From: Caprimulgus europaeus
Taxonomy: Eukaryota > Chordata > Aves > Caprimulgiformes > Caprimulgidae
Direction: 5' to 3'
Assembly: GCA_907165065.1 (NCBI GenBank)
Contig: OU015541.1
Location: 3,534,001 to 3,598,000, forward strand
Length of the DNA: 64,000 nt
Translations under genes and position numbers: made by a program
Part shown: one piece after another, positions 13,201 to 40,390 of the stretch
Position numbering within the stretch: the stretch's first letter is position 1
Layout of the letters: every line of letters begins with the position of its first letter
The notes under the pieces: generated by a model
Told to the model about the DNA's origin: nothing
Database searches by the model: none
The model's input: only the letters and a program-made list of their open reading frames with translations

Positions 13201-16017
13201 TCAGCTTAATCCCAATTTCTTATTTCCTTACACTGTAATAGGGTAAGGACCGCGCTTCTTGCTAAAAGGCAGCGTTGGTGAGACAAGTGGAGGACAAAGT
13301 CTGTGACTTTGCCTCATATCGAAATAGAAGTAAGGATGGTCAGGAAAATTTTTTGCTGGATGATCTTGCCATGGAGTAGGAAGGTCAGGGCAATGCAACC
13401 AAGAACTGCAGTGGGTGTTCCTGCTGTTCATCCCGCCCTGGAGCTGGCAGACAATTCTAGCTCCTCACCCTGGGTTTCTGTTTTGTTTTATTTGGCCTCA
13501 AAATATGGGGCAATGGGGCTCCATGGAGTTACATTAGCAGGTGGGGAGGTGCACGCTGCAGGTGAAGTTGGCTCCAATATCACTGGCACATGCTACAGTT
13601 GGCACCATGGTTGTACCCTAAAATTAGGCATTGGGCTCTGCTCCCTGTTCACCTGATTCCTTGTGTCCATAAGTGATTGTTAATGATGTGAGGATCCTTT
13701 TGTCAGAGCCCTGAGGGCACTAATGGGCTTTAACAACCTTGAGCAGTCTCACCTGGTGCTTTCACCCACACCCATGGCCCAGGAGCCTATTTGAGCCCAG
13801 CATGGGGGTATCAGTCCCTGTCTTAGTGATGCTGAAGGATGCTGGTCTCCAGATCTGGTCATGTCACCATGAACTCACCTGGTGACCTGGGCTCTTGGAT
13901 GAACCTGTCTGTGGTCGTCAGTTCTGTTCTGCTCCTTGCTCAGGTACTGTAGCCCTGTCCTGCTGGCACTGGCTACCAGCCCATGGGGAGGATCCCTCCT
14001 GTTGTCTCTGGGGGGTTTTAGTCCCCTGTGGTGGCCCCTTCAGTAGGAAAAAGTATGTGCTTTCATGGAGTTCTTCCATGAAACAGGAATTTTTCCTGTT
14101 TTATTGAAATCTGTGGAGTGAAGGACAACCTGCATCTATAACAGGTGTTGTTTTTGGTGACCAGCTTTCCCTGAAAGCCTAACTTACACTTACCCTCTGA
14201 CTTTGGGTGAGAATCAGTATGAATCAACTCATGGAATGGGTCTTCTCACCATCAAAAGAGTTTCCCTGTTACATATATGGAGCTGATGCTCTCAGACCAA
14301 TTAACTTGTTCTTCTCTAATGTGTTATCAAGGACTCTGGTACAAAAAGGTGGTGGGAAAACTGAGGGTTGCTTCCTCTGTTAGCAGGAGAGGGTTTTTTG
14401 TTTTGTTTTGGTTTTTTTTTCTCCCCTTTGAATCCTATTTAGATAGACCTCAAAGCTATGGGCAAAGAACAGCCAGGTTTGGGAATAACAGATGTTTGGG
14501 CCCTGGGTGGGTTGTGGCAGAGGATGGAGATGCTCTCCATGGAGCAGGTCCCTTGGACCTCCCAGACCTGCAGCTGGGCTGCTGTCTCAGAGCACGGGGC
14601 TCCCTCTGTGATTTCAGTCACGTCCTTTCCATCCAGCAAATAGGTTGAAACCTACTGAAGGTCTTTCTTGTCTTGCACAGAATGGTAATAGCTGGAGTTT
14701 GGCAGGGTGAGAAGTGCTTTTAAAGGGGAAAAAGTACTTGAATTTACAGAAAGAATCAATTCAGGGGAGGATCTATGTATTTTTTTTTCAATATATGCTC
14801 AGTCTAATGCCTAGAGTCTGCTCTGAACACCCACCCTGGCACACACCCTCCTCCAGGTTTCTTACAGTGCCCATGGTGACTGTGGGGGGATTTCTGCAGA
14901 GTCCAGCCAGTGATCACCTCCTCAGCAGCTGATAGGTTTTGGCAGCAGCCTCTGCCAGCCCCAGCTCTGAGCCTGATTGCTTTTTCCCAGATGCAGTTAT
15001 CTGATGGTCCCTTTCTCCATGCTGCCCATCACAGCCCCGGTGATGCAGAGCCTCCCTGCCTGGGCAGAGATGCTCTCCCATCTCCCTGCAGATCAGATAT
15101 TTACAGGCTGAATTAGTGGTTTTGTGTTTCTTTACTTAGAATATATTTTTTTCTTCTAGAAAAGGGGCTTGAATTATTTTTTTTTATAATTTTAGTTTAA
15201 GTTCCTAGTTGTGAAGAAACTGATGCCCTGTCCAAATCTTTGGGCTTTTCAGCCTGGAAGCAGAGCAACCTTTGGTGTAATCATGGTTCCTATGAGCAGT
15301 CCAACAGACACCTGCAAGACAAGGTGGAGATTATAGAATTATTTTCAAGTCCATCACTTTCTGCTTCCCATAAATGTCTGTTCTGCCTTCTTGTGCACCA
15401 GCACAACTCTTCCAGGAAGCTGCTCCTGCCCCAAGTCTCCTCTTTCCCCACAAGTAGCTGCTACCATTAAGCCCTCCTGTTAGTGCTTCCCTTCCCAAGA
15501 GTGTTTTCCTTCTTGATGCCACTGTGGGAGATGCTGCAGATAGAGCAGTTGCTGAACTGTTAGTGATGCAGGAGATGGTGGTGATGCCCCCATGGCTCGT
15601 GCCACATGTCCCACCACCACTGCTCAGAGGTCTGGCTGCTGCAGGTTATCTCCCCAAGCTCCATGCCTTCGTGTCACCCCACTGCCGCTCCCATGATATC
15701 ACCGGGCTGGTCCAAGCAAGGATCTCTCTTCCATGTGGTTGCCATTAATTCCACCACCACAAACATCAGCTTGAGGTACTGGCCCATATCAAGCAATCAA
15801 TCTCTAATTGCCATATCCCTCAGTAAAACAAAAAGCCCAAAAGGAAAGAAAAAGGGAATAAAAAGGCCAAGAGCTTCCCTCTGCCCATTGCAGATGGCTC
15901 TTGAGAAGCCTTGGATGGGAAATAGCATCAGGCTAAGGGGGGTTATGTCCCTCTTGCAGAGGAACAAGCCAGGAATTTCATGCATGTCGAGCAACCACCA
16001 AACAGTCCCTACAGGTC
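10298..16017. other. Intergenic, no gene recognised
   Basis: Unique-looking sequence without repeats beyond short T-tracts (14397-14420). Frames of 120-180 codons at 11.9-12.7 kb lack any recognisable motif and overlap each other in different phases, as chance frames do. Confidence 0.6.
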
Positions 16018-16165
16018 TGCCGAGGACCGCGGCTCCCCGAGCGGCTGCTTGTTTACCTGCCGCCCATTTCCATAGCGTGGGCGTGCACCCGCCTTCCTGG
16101 GAGCCCCGGCTGCTCCGTGCTCCTGCCCGACCTGTCCGTGCGCTGGGAACAAAGCTCAGTGCCAC
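16018..16165. promoter_or_regulatory. Candidate CpG-rich regulatory patch with FOX and EGR1 sites
   Basis: A CpG-rich block in CpG-poor surroundings. It contains TGTTTAC (16050-16056), a FOX core, and a perfect EGR1 site GCGTGGGCG (16075-16083). No coding exon is evident. It could be an enhancer or an unrecognised promoter. Confidence 0.28.
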
Positions 16166-18020
16166 TGTTCAGCAGCAGAGCCGCAGATGGGTGATGTGAT
16201 TGCTGCCAGGGATGCTCAGCGCTGTGCTAGGCTTACCTGAGGAGCTGGCTCAGCAGCTGGGGTGTAAATCAGCACCGTGATATTGCTGCTGGTGGATGGA
16301 TGTGACTTTATATGGGCTGAGGGTCTGAGCTGACAGCTGGGGACTGAGCTCCAGGGGTGCACAGGATGACTTGAAGGAGATGCTCAACCTCAGTGCTCCA
16401 AATCCCCTTCCACAGGAGCTCTTCTTATCTACCAGCCCTGGAAATATCACTAGGAACCACCCTCCCCAGCTTACGTGTCCTGTTAAGCAACACAGACGCG
16501 TCCCTCCTGAGCGCAAAGTCTTGCTCAGAGGTGGCTGCACCAGCACAGCAAGGTCCTGTGCTAGCTGAGCAGCTCTTGGCCCAGCAGGACCTGCTGTCTG
16601 GGTCTCAGATATGTAGGCAACAACTTTCTATGGCTTTTTCTTGGTGCCATGCTGATGCTCTTGCTTTGACAGCCCCTGTGTGCTGCTGCTGCCTGCAGTG
16701 ATGTGGGGGAAGGCTGTCCTTGCCCAGCCTGGGCAAGAGAATCTGTGCCAGCATTTTCCTGGGGGATGCTGAAAGAGCTGTACTTCAAAGGCTCAGGATG
16801 TGTCCGCATTGCCTTTGGCTGCTCCAGCCCACGGTTTGGGGTGGAAGCTGCTTGTGTCAGCAGCTGGAGCCAGGAGGCAACTCGGGCTGAGCTGGGGCTG
16901 CCAGCCAGGATCGGCACCCAGGTCACCCAGCCCCTCCCCACTGGTCCCCAAAGCATCCCTAGCTGCTTCAAAGTGTCCCCAAGAGCCAGTCCAGGACCAG
17001 GGGCTTTCATCCTGCACCTGTAGTAGCCATTTGTGTCAATCTGGGCACATTCCTTCCCCTCTCCCAAGCCGTTTGGGCTGGGGGCTGTTGTGTGCCCTGC
17101 TAGTCTAGTTTGATAGAACGATGCTGTTATCACATTTGATTTTATTTCTTTCTTTTTTCCTCTTCTTCTCAGAAAGAGCCAAGTTATATAAAACAACAAA
17201 AAAAATCCCCATCTTAATGGTGGATGAATTATTTAAATGGGTCTGTTTGCTAATGTGATTGACTTCAACCAACAGCACAGGAACTGTAATTATGGGAAAA
17301 CAATCACATCTCTATCTGGGTTCACACTCTACTGGTCTTGCCACTTTTTTTGTGTTATAGCAGAACCTGTTGGGCAGCTTCAGTTAAGCTGAGCCTCCTT
17401 TCTGCTGCTGGGGCAAAGAAATGCAAACCAGTAGAGCCTGTCAGACTGCTAAGAAAAAAAATTATGGTTTATTGTCTGTGCAAGTTCACCCACACTGCTC
17501 ACTCCTGTCTCCCGCGTCCCAGGTGACCGTCTCTTGATCACAACTGGACTGAGCCAGAGGAGTGGAGGGAAAGACACAGAGACAGTTCCTCAATGTGAGT
17601 ATTGTGCCTGCTCTGGTTTTTTTCTGTCCCCTGGCATCCTGGGCAGTGTTAAGTAGCTGGGAAGGGAGCTGGTGTGAGCCACGCGTGGAGAATTGCTCAG
17701 ACACCGCACAGCAGCGTGACGGGGAGAGCTGTCACTGGTGCTCACATCTGACGGGCACAGGCTGCTGTGTCACAGCTCTGCTTGCTTTTCTGTCCCCTCT
17801 TGGAATTTGTAGGGGAAATTTAGATTTTTCTAGCAGCTGGGGAGTGGATGGCTGTTGCAAAGTGGTGGCTCTGCCTCAGTGGGTGTGTGGGGTTGGCAGG
17901 AGCAGAGCTGAGCCAGCCCAGCTGGGACCCCAGGGCTCTCCTCTAACACAAAACTCACCTCTGGTGTTTTCTACTTGAGCATGAAAGGTAATGAGATATC
18001 ACTGGAATCTGAAATGCAAA
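16166..18020. other. Intergenic, no gene recognised
   Basis: A 212-codon minus-strand frame at 16561-17199 has no recognisable family and is overlapped by several plus-strand frames. An AT-rich, complex stretch at 17200-17310 could be conserved non-coding DNA but carries no decisive motif. Confidence 0.55.
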
Positions 18021-18255
18021 GCTGGAGCACAGGAGGTTCCACTTAAACACGAGGAAAAACTTCTTTACTGTGAGGGTGCCGGAGCCCTGGGACAGGCTGC
18101 CCAGAGAGGGTGTGGAGTCTCCTTCTCTGGAGATGTTCAAACCCACCTGGATGCAGCCCTGTGTGACCTGCTCGAGGTGACCCTGCTTTGGCATGGGGGT
18201 TGGACTGGATGATCCCAGAGGTCCCTCCCAACCCCACCATGCTGTGATTCTGTGA
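18021..18255 (+). mobile_element. CR1 LINE 3' fragment
   Basis: It begins GCTGGAGCACAGGAGGTTCC, runs through the end of the reverse-transcriptase ORF (minus-strand reading would be spurious) and the 3' UTR, and ends in GTGATTCTGTGA. It is 5'-truncated, as most CR1 copies are. It is very similar to the inverted copy at 29081-29548. Confidence 0.93.
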
Positions 18256-21200
18256 AATGGCATCCAGCTCTCACTCGGGTGAAGTGAAATAGCTGTGTGA
18301 GAGTCAGAGCAGTTTGTGGGTGTCGGGGTTTATGTGAGCACTGGGGAGTTTGGTCACATTTGCATCTAGAGAGCAGAGACCAAAGGCAGCAAACATCCAG
18401 GATGTGTGACAGCCATGGTGTGAGCAGAGCTGGGTCCTTGGCCATGCTGGGATGCACCGTGGGAGCGTGTGGGCTGTCAGGGGTGGCTGACCTGGGCAGG
18501 CAGCACTGCTCACCAAAGTGTTAGTGCCCAGGACAGGGTGGGAACCATGGCAGCATCACCTCCCCCCGCACCTGATCCACCTTCCTTGCAGCATCTTGTG
18601 CAGTGCTGGCCTGAGCTGAACCCCCACACACACTTGGCAATAAATAATTCCTTAAGTTATTTATTTTTTTAAGTTATTTTAAAAGCCATCAATGGGGTCA
18701 TGGGGCTCCTTTCTCACCCTAAATTGACCACATCTCTATTACCAGCACTAAGAACCGCTTTTCCCCTGTGGGAGCTGGATTGTGGTGACCCCTGCAAGCT
18801 GGGTGAGGTGGCTCTTTGTCCTCTACACCTTCAGACCCTCTGTCCCCATTGTATTCCCCATGGGACACCCTGTCACTGTCCTCCCAGCACAGGCAGATGC
18901 TCTCCTGCTCTGCAGGCAGTGCAAATATTCAGCAAGGCTGGAGCTTGCCCCAGCTCCAGGAGCAGCTCCAGGCAGGAGGTGTGATGCTGATGGGGGCTGT
19001 TCTCCCCCTCCCTGCTCTCCCCAACTTAAATCCAGGTTGAAGGAAGTGATGCTGGATTGCTGCAGGGGGGAACCTTTGTCCACACACACTGCCTCCCTGC
19101 ACAGGGATTTTGCTGCCGTGGGTTGGACTGTCCCCATCACCTGCTCCTTGTCCCTTCTGCTGGGATGGGCCCATGGAATGCCCTGAAAGCACTTGCAGGG
19201 GAGATGTGCCCAGCAAGGTAGAGAAGCATGGTCCCATGCAAGCCTGTCGAAGAAGCAGATATTTCCCAGATACAGCATCTCCCACTGAGCTTTGCCCTCG
19301 ATCCACTTGGGATCATGCCCTGGATCTCCTGCAGATATGTGGTGTGCTAGGGGCTGTGCTCAGGAGCAGGCTGGCTCTGCTTGGCAAACACCCCTGCAGC
19401 TCAGAACTGAGGTATGGTTGCAAGGAAGGCAAAGCCATGCTGGGTGGGTTTTTCTTCCAAATTAGAGGCGTTGGGCACTTTCTTTCCCCAGAAGTGAGGA
19501 GTTGAGTGGGACCTCCCAACTGTTCCAACATGAGCTGCAGTAATTCTTGAAGGATGGAGATTTGGTGGTATTAGTCCTTGGCATCTTTCATCAAAGCTTC
19601 TCCAGGACTTCCAGAGGCAGTTCATTTTGCTCCAGCTCCCCAACACCACCATGAGCATGCTCCCATACCACCTTGGTGATGGAAATCTGTCTCCCAAACC
19701 TTGCCAGGAACAAATGCCAAGGACAGGAAGAGAAAGCATCCACTTGAGCTCAACCTGGAGATGCCACAGCTGAATGATGCCTGAAATCCTGTCATTGCTC
19801 AAATTGTCCAAAAGGAGCCTTGAAAACAGAGAAGCAGCATCTCAAGGTTTGCTCCATCACTGCCTTAGAAGAGCCACATGGAATGTGTGGGGAAACCCAA
19901 GGCACAAGGTCTTGCCCAAGGCTGGAGCAGCAAGTGTGTTGAATGAAATGGCCCCTTGCAGCCCCCTTGACATCTCCTTGCCCTAAACCAAGCACCACCA
20001 CAGTCCCATCAGCTTACAGCAAGCAATGGCTCCTGTGAGTGGGTGGGGAGCTTGTTTGGCTGAATAACAGCAAACACAACAACGTTGCCCTGGGTCTTCA
20101 AAACAAGTGGAGCTTTTCTTGCAGCTTCTGCTATTATAAAAGAGAAATATCTACTCACCACTGAGTCTTCAGCCTGACATGTTCTGCCAGCCTCTGAAAG
20201 CTGAAGGATCCCCATGGGCAGAGGGTCCCCAGACATCTCCCATGGGGGTATCCCCATCAGCAGGGGGTCCCAGCCACTTGATTCAGCTTTTGGATCTGCA
20301 CCATCAGCAGCTTTAAACTTCCCTGGCCATTGGGATGGGGCCAGATCCAGCACCCTGGGGCTCTGTGAGCTCCCACAGAGGAGAATTGCCACAGGCTGTC
20401 CCACCCCCATCCAGCTGGCCTGGTTCAACCAGTGGGGCCAAAGTACCCAGGATGGTTTTGCAGGACAATCTTCCTAGCACATAACTCCTTCTTTAAATAG
20501 TGCTGAAGAGAAAAGCTGACTCAGTCAAAGACTTCATTACCTCCACCATATCCAGGGGAGAGAGATTTATTCTTTCCATTTGCATAGCCATTAGCTTGAC
20601 TCAGGATGCCCACGCACACCCTAACACAGCAGGTGCCAGCTTATGTGAGCATGGTTACGATGGATCCTCACGCTCCTTACCCCAAGTGAGACCTGCTTAC
20701 CCGTGCAGGACCATGAGTGATGGATTCTCCATCTGTCAGGAGCAGTGTGGGCTCCAAGGCATGCTGCTGTTGAGGTCTCCTGCCATGGAGGAGGAGATAG
20801 TGAGATTGAGATGCTCTCCAAGCATCGTGCGCAGTGTAACGGGACCACGAGTGAAGCGTGTCCCCCACACAACCCTGCTTTCTCCAGCCAAGGGTTCTGG
20901 GGATGGAGGAAGCACTGGGAGCATGTTGGCTGGGCTGAGGGGAGATGGTGGCCATGTACCTCTGCTCCCAGTGGGGCCTTGAGCTATTCCCTGAGCCTCG
21001 CCGCTTCTCAATTAAAACGCTCAGAAAATGTGATAATGCTTCATTAGCCGCTTCCCAGAGCATTTTGAGGTGTTAATTAAGTCATGTTTATAGAAGCTGT
21101 GGTTACCCTGAGATGCACAGGCAGATAAGTGGCTACTTATAATCATCTTCCAAACCCTCATGTTGGCACACAGACCTGCCTGCAGATCTGGCCAAAGCCC

Positions 21201-24200
21201 ACCCTGCTCTGGGGAGCATCACGGCATGGGCAATGGGTCTGAATGTGAGTGTCCCCCCCTTAAAGCACGGCAAATATTTACTGCTAAACCTCAGCAGAGC
21301 AGCAGGGAGCTGTTCTTTGAAGGAACTGGGGAGCAGGAGGACAAAGCCTCCCTCCAAGCCCAGGATGGTGCAAGAACAAACCCCTCAACTGTTCACCCCG
21401 CTGCATAAAAGCCAAACTCTGGCTCTTGGATATATTCAGATATTGCAGAGGACCAACTTCTCCTGCTTTAGTGATCCTGCAACACCAGGAGAGCAAAGAC
21501 TTTGTTCTGGGAGCAGGGATGTCCCTGTGCCCAGGGGACACAGGGATATCCACCAGTTGGAGGGTCTCAAGCAGAAATATGATAATGGAAGAAAATCCCC
21601 ATTCCTTTGGTGATCACCATGGTGCTTAGAGAAACAGAAGCTGCCCTCAAAGGGCCGGGGTGGTGGAGGAGAAGCTGAGCTGCTGGTTTTGTGATAGCTG
21701 GGGCTGTGCTGTATTATGGCAACACATTTTATAGGGTTGAAGTAAATAGGGTTGCAGGTTGGGACTTGAGCTTCATCTTGGAGGATTCACTCTTGTTCTC
21801 TTCTCCCTGCAATGGGGCACGTCTGCACACACGTGAGCAGGAGCAGCATCTCCCTGGTGCTGCTGGTCCTGTTTAGCATGTTCAGGGGGCTGTGACCAAT
21901 CCTGGTCCTCAGTAAACCCAAAGAGCCATCGGGACAGCTCGTACCCAAGTGCAACTCCACACCACCCAGGTGGGATCCCCATCCTAAGTTGGCAGAGGTG
22001 ACCCTGGGGCAGGGTGTCTGCAGGAAGAGCTCTGGCAGAGCAGCACAGAGCAGCTGCCAAGAGGATTTTCGGGTTCTGTGAGGTGGAGGAAGGTACCTTC
22101 TCCTCCTCCCTGGCAAGGCAAGAGCCAAAGCTGCTCCTCCTGTCTCACCTGTCAGGGGGTAATTTTGCAATCTGCCAGCCCCCATCCAACAGCCACACGC
22201 AAAACCAGCCTGGTGGAGAGCAAGTGCTGGGTTCCATTTTGGGACAGCCTGTGCCACATTAAGTCTTACAAATAAATAAATACCCAGAAAAAAAAAAACC
22301 CAAAGACAAAAAAACCTCTCTCTGCTCTGCCAAGTGCACAGCACATCAGCAAAGTGGATCAGCTTCATGCTGGCCTGCAACATACTCCTGGCACTGCAGA
22401 TTTTCCATGAGTGATCAGGCAGCTTTTCTGGGTATAAATTCAATTTCTAATTCTAAAATTAGACCCGGTAGAGTAGAGTAGCCAAGAAAATAAAGTTTGG
22501 CTGGTGAAAGCAGCCCTGCCCAGCAATCAGCCAGCAAAAGGTATATTACATAAATCCAGCCTGAAGCTGAACAACTCCAGAGCTGCTGATGGGGAAATAT
22601 CTGGTTGTAAATCCATTAAGCTTCACTGATCCGACAGTGTCAGACCTTCACAGTCCTGCCATATTTTTTTTTCATTTTCATTTTTTTTAACATCTTAAGC
22701 TCATTTAGCTAATGAGCTGCTTTATTCTTCTGAAAGGAAGCCGTGCTGAGGGTGAGGATGTGCTGTGGCTCTGTGCAAGCGTGGCCCGCAGCACTGGGGA
22801 TGGTAATGAGAGGCCAGAAACCCCTCAGGGAGCAGGGAATGGGGGGTGGCCAGTCTGTCCCTTCCCAAGGCCCCTGGCATGGGCTTGGGAAATAACCTCT
22901 CCACTGTTTTTCCTCTCCCCAGCTGCAGTCAGGAGCATCCTTCCATCCCCACGGAGCGATGCCGTTGGTACCCAGGCGATGCCAGGGGCTGCCCCTGCCC
23001 TATGTGTGACAACCAAGGTGCTGGGGACCCTGTGCCCCAATCTGAACCCTGTGTCTCACTCTGAGCTGAGCATCAAGGGACGCAGAGAGCAGGTGAGCAA
23101 AGCCACAACCATCAGCAACTGCCATTCCCTGGGGGCTTGGGCTTTCCAAACCCCCCACAATTGGGGGCTGGATGAGGGGTTCACCTCCAGTCCCTGACAC
23201 TGGGGCTCTGTTTGCAGAGGGCACCCGTCACTTTGAAATACACCCGGTCCCGCCGGCACGCCCAAGGGCTGCTCCCAGCCCCAGCTCTGGCACCACTGGG
23301 TGTATATTACAGTGACAGCTCTGGAAAGGGCTCAGGGCTGTAAATGAAATCCCTGTGTCAGGGAGCGAGCTCCACACTGAGGGACTCTGTGGTCTGGTCT
23401 TCATCAATAAATCTCCTTCAATAAATCCTCTCAAGTGAGGTGGAGGAGCTGGGGGCTGTGGCTTCATGTCTTGGCCAGTTCACACTAGGCAAGAAGGGAG
23501 CAAAGCCAAAGTCCTCAGAGAGCCTGGGCTGTCTGTGGGGCTGCTCTGCCACGGCAAAATGCCAAATTCTGGGTACAGATGCACGAGGGGTGATGCTTGT
23601 GTGACATCTCTGTAACTGTGTGAGTGCACAGACCAGAGACCCAAAGTCCTCACTGGGTTTGCCGTAGAGTGGCAGTCCTGTCTGCAGGCAGGGACGGATT
23701 CTGGCATCAAAAAAAGCACCAAAAATGGGAATAGCCTTCCCTTGAGGGTCACTGATCCCCACGGAGGGTATCTGACCTGGAGGCTCTGAGAAAAAGAAAA
23801 CCAGCCCTTCTGGCACAGTAGCCATGCATGGTAGGAGAAGCTGCTGCCCACACCCCAGCCCCAAATCCTGACCTGCCGGGCTCTGCCCGCAGTGCTGAGT
23901 CACAGCAGCTGGGATCCAGATCCAGCACTGAGCACCTGGGCTGTCCCCATGCCCTCCTCCTCCCCCCCAAACCCAGCCTGGATGTCACCTCCCTGGGATA
24001 TTCCAGCTGGACCCCCCATGGCCCAGAATGCTGGGTGCTGCTCAGCCCTGGGGGACACCAGCCTTGGGGACAGGGCAGTTCCAGGGTGGGCAGGGGCTGA
24101 CCCAGCACCCATGAGCACCGCAGGGAGCCCACACGACCATCACCAGCTCTGCTCCCAGTTGCAATCCCTTCCCAGTTGGCAGCACTGGGGAATGCAATGG

Positions 24201-24429
24201 GAATTAGTGCCTGAGCACAGATGGCAGCGGTGGGTCTCACAACCTCCCTTCAGCCTTGCAGAGGCACTTTGCCCAGGGCAGAGCCAAATTTAGGACTCGG
24301 CAATCCTGGGAAGTCCTTCCCATCAACATCAGGGTGTTCATTTTTCTTTGTTGGAGTACAGCCAGGTGATATTTCTCCTGGCTGGTTCTCCAGCGATGGC
24401 TCTGGGTGCTGAGCAGCAGAGATCAGTTC
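18256..24429. other. Intergenic, no gene recognised
   Basis: GC-rich, with many chance open frames on both strands (for example 21787-22443 minus). None has a family motif, flanking splice signals or a partner exon. A CNE-like island is noted separately at 21005-21150. Confidence 0.6.
21005..21150. promoter_or_regulatory. Possible conserved non-coding element, AT-rich with RUNX and GATA motifs
   Basis: An AT-rich, non-repetitive island containing TTAATTAAG, TGTTTATAG, TGTGGTTA (around 21099) and AGATAAG (21123-21129), next to GC-rich sequence. It resembles developmental enhancers in composition only. Assignment is tentative. Confidence 0.18.
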
Positions 24430-24720
24430 CCAATCCCATTTCAGGGCGGCCGATCCCGAGCTGCGCGAGCCGTGACAAGCCGCGCCGTGCCTCGGGTGGC
24501 TTTTACTTGCTGGGAGGGATCACCCAGCCCTGGGAAAGGGTGGATTGTGCCCAAGGAATTGTGAACAATTAATGTGTTGGGGTTTTTTTAACATGTTTCT
24601 CCAGACAGTGAGTTCTCTGCTTGTTTGCTCAGAGGACAACCCAGCTGTTTGCCGATCCAAGCGCGCTAGGAGCGCACAAGCCGAGCTCGCTGCTGCTGCT
24701 CGCCGGCGCGTGCCTCATTT
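24430..24720. promoter_or_regulatory. Small CpG-rich patches, candidate RBBP8NL promoter region
   Basis: Two CpG clusters lie near 24440-24500 (GGGCGGCCGATCCCGAGCTG and following) and 24655-24715 (AAGCGCGCTAGGAGCGC, CGCCGGCGCG), 1.0-1.3 kb upstream of the first coding exon, in a region otherwise poor in CpG. The first coding exon appears to have its own splice acceptor, so an upstream non-coding exon and promoter are expected. I could not identify that exon or its donor. Confidence 0.3.
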
Positions 24721-25715
24721 CTTTTGAAAATCAGATGCTTTAGGGGAAAGTTTCTTCTTCCAGCTCTGCATGCCCACATTTTGCATATGCAGGCGCTCCG
24801 GCACACCTCTGCTCTGCATGCAGATAAAGCACAGGCAGGCTGCCGGCGGGGAGCTGGGCTGGAGCCCAGCAGAAACCTCCCCGTGCTGCTGTGGGGCTGC
24901 AAAACCCAGGTCCAAGCTTGGCCTTTCACCTTCCAACAGCAGAGGGGAGGTTTTCTCCTTGGTCATCTCTGCATGGTTGAAGGCTGAGTGTCCAGGTGCT
25001 TTCTTGGGAGTGGGATTACTGGTCGTGACCCAGTAACTGGTGTGACTTTTAGGGGAGAAGCTGCCATGTGGCAATGCTGAACATCCCCACTTCTAAGTCC
25101 CTCTTCTCCCAGTGTGGTCTGGGTGGTTCTGGGGGTTATCCCAGCACAGGCAGGGCTTTGCTGACCTGCTCAGAGTGGCAGGGAGGTTGGACACCCTCCA
25201 CGATGCTCTGAAGGGTTGCTCAGACACATGCTCCTCCCTGGTACCACCGTGGTTCAGGAGGGACCCGGGCCCAGAGCTATTTGGGAGATGGGTCCATCAG
25301 GCTCAAGCACCAAAACTGCTGCAAATTTTCCCATCATCAGTCCCCAGCAATGTGGTCCCAGCACAAGCCCTGCAATCCCTTCCTCCAGAAGATGCCCTGC
25401 CTCGCCTCATCCCAGAGAAATGGGATTATACAGCTCAAAAAGTAGAGAAAAAACTTGATTTCTCAGCTGGGCTTTCAGTTCTCCAGTTTTCCAAGCCATG
25501 GTACTCTGCCCTGCCCATGTCCCCAGCCCAGGGCTGAGGAAGGGTGGACAGGTCTGAAAACACCTCCCTGGATGAGCCTGTTGCTTTGTGCATGTCTGTG
25601 GTTGAGCAAATAATTTCACTTTCTAGATGTGGACTTTGACCTGTTTCTAAGACTTTCCAGAGCACCACATACACAGGACACTTCTCTTTTATTGGACTTC
25701 TTGTTTCTGGTTTAG
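24721..25715. other. Upstream region or possible first intron of RBBP8NL
   Basis: No coding exon is seen. If transcription starts in the CpG patches at 24.4-24.7 kb, this would be intron 1 ahead of the acceptor at 25715. A TTTGCATATGCA palindrome-like site lies at about 24779-24792. Confidence 0.35.
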
Positions 25716-25791
25716 GCTGAAACCTGAATAATTGGAAGCAAAAAGACACCCTGGTGCTGGAAGCAGCCCAGCACACGGCACAGCCCTGAAC

Positions 25792-39888
<14,097 letters not shown>

Positions 39889-40390
39889 CAGCAGGGCAGG
39901 ATGAGAAGCAACACAGACGCTGCAGACCAAAGGAGAGGGCTTGGAGACCTCAGCACCCCACCTGCGCTGGGAGAGTGATTCCTCCTGCCATGCTGGGCCA
40001 GGCAGTGGGGAGTTCATAAGGACTCATTAATGAGTAGAGAACCCTGAAAATCCTCACTCGGTGCCCTGGGAGAGGCTGGACAAGGAAGAGCCATGCAGAT
40101 GATACCTGGAGCAACCCAGTCACTGGTGGTGGAGCAGCACATTCAGTGACCCCCAGCCTTGCACCAGAGCAGACCCTCAGTGCTGCTAGGAAGAGGAGAC
40201 CCCCTTTGCAGCACTCACCCTGGGTCAGGACCATGTTCTTCCCTGGGATTTCATGCAAGGAGAAGGGAATTCCAGACCCTGCTCCCTATGTACAATGACC
40301 TGGTGGCTGGCCAAAGGGTGGTGACCAAGCTGAACACCACAGGGCCCCATCCACAAACCTACATTGATTAAATCCCTCCCCAGATTTCAT
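39889..40390 (+). other. RBBP8NL: Probable RBBP8NL 3' UTR
   Basis: This sequence follows the stop codon without recognisable coding content. It ends at the first plausible polyadenylation signal downstream. The extent is inferred from the signal, not from a transcript. Confidence 0.45.
40367..40372 (+). terminator. RBBP8NL: Candidate polyadenylation signal ATTAAA for RBBP8NL
   Basis: ATTAAA lies about 480 nt after the stop codon, followed about 20-40 nt later by a GT-rich stretch (GTGTGTGCATCTTGTTTG, near 40393-40411). That spacing is typical of a cleavage/polyadenylation site. A canonical AATAAA also occurs at 43061-43066 and could serve a longer transcript. Confidence 0.42.

Noticed and set aside
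16561-17199. A 212-codon minus-strand open frame in the 5' intergenic region
   Set aside because: No family motif, no splice-site context and heavy overlap with plus-strand frames. The length is not exceptional for GC-rich avian DNA.
21787-22443. A 218-codon minus-strand open frame
   Set aside because: The product begins in an A/T-rich tract and shows no domain or conserved pattern. Several alternative frames overlap it.
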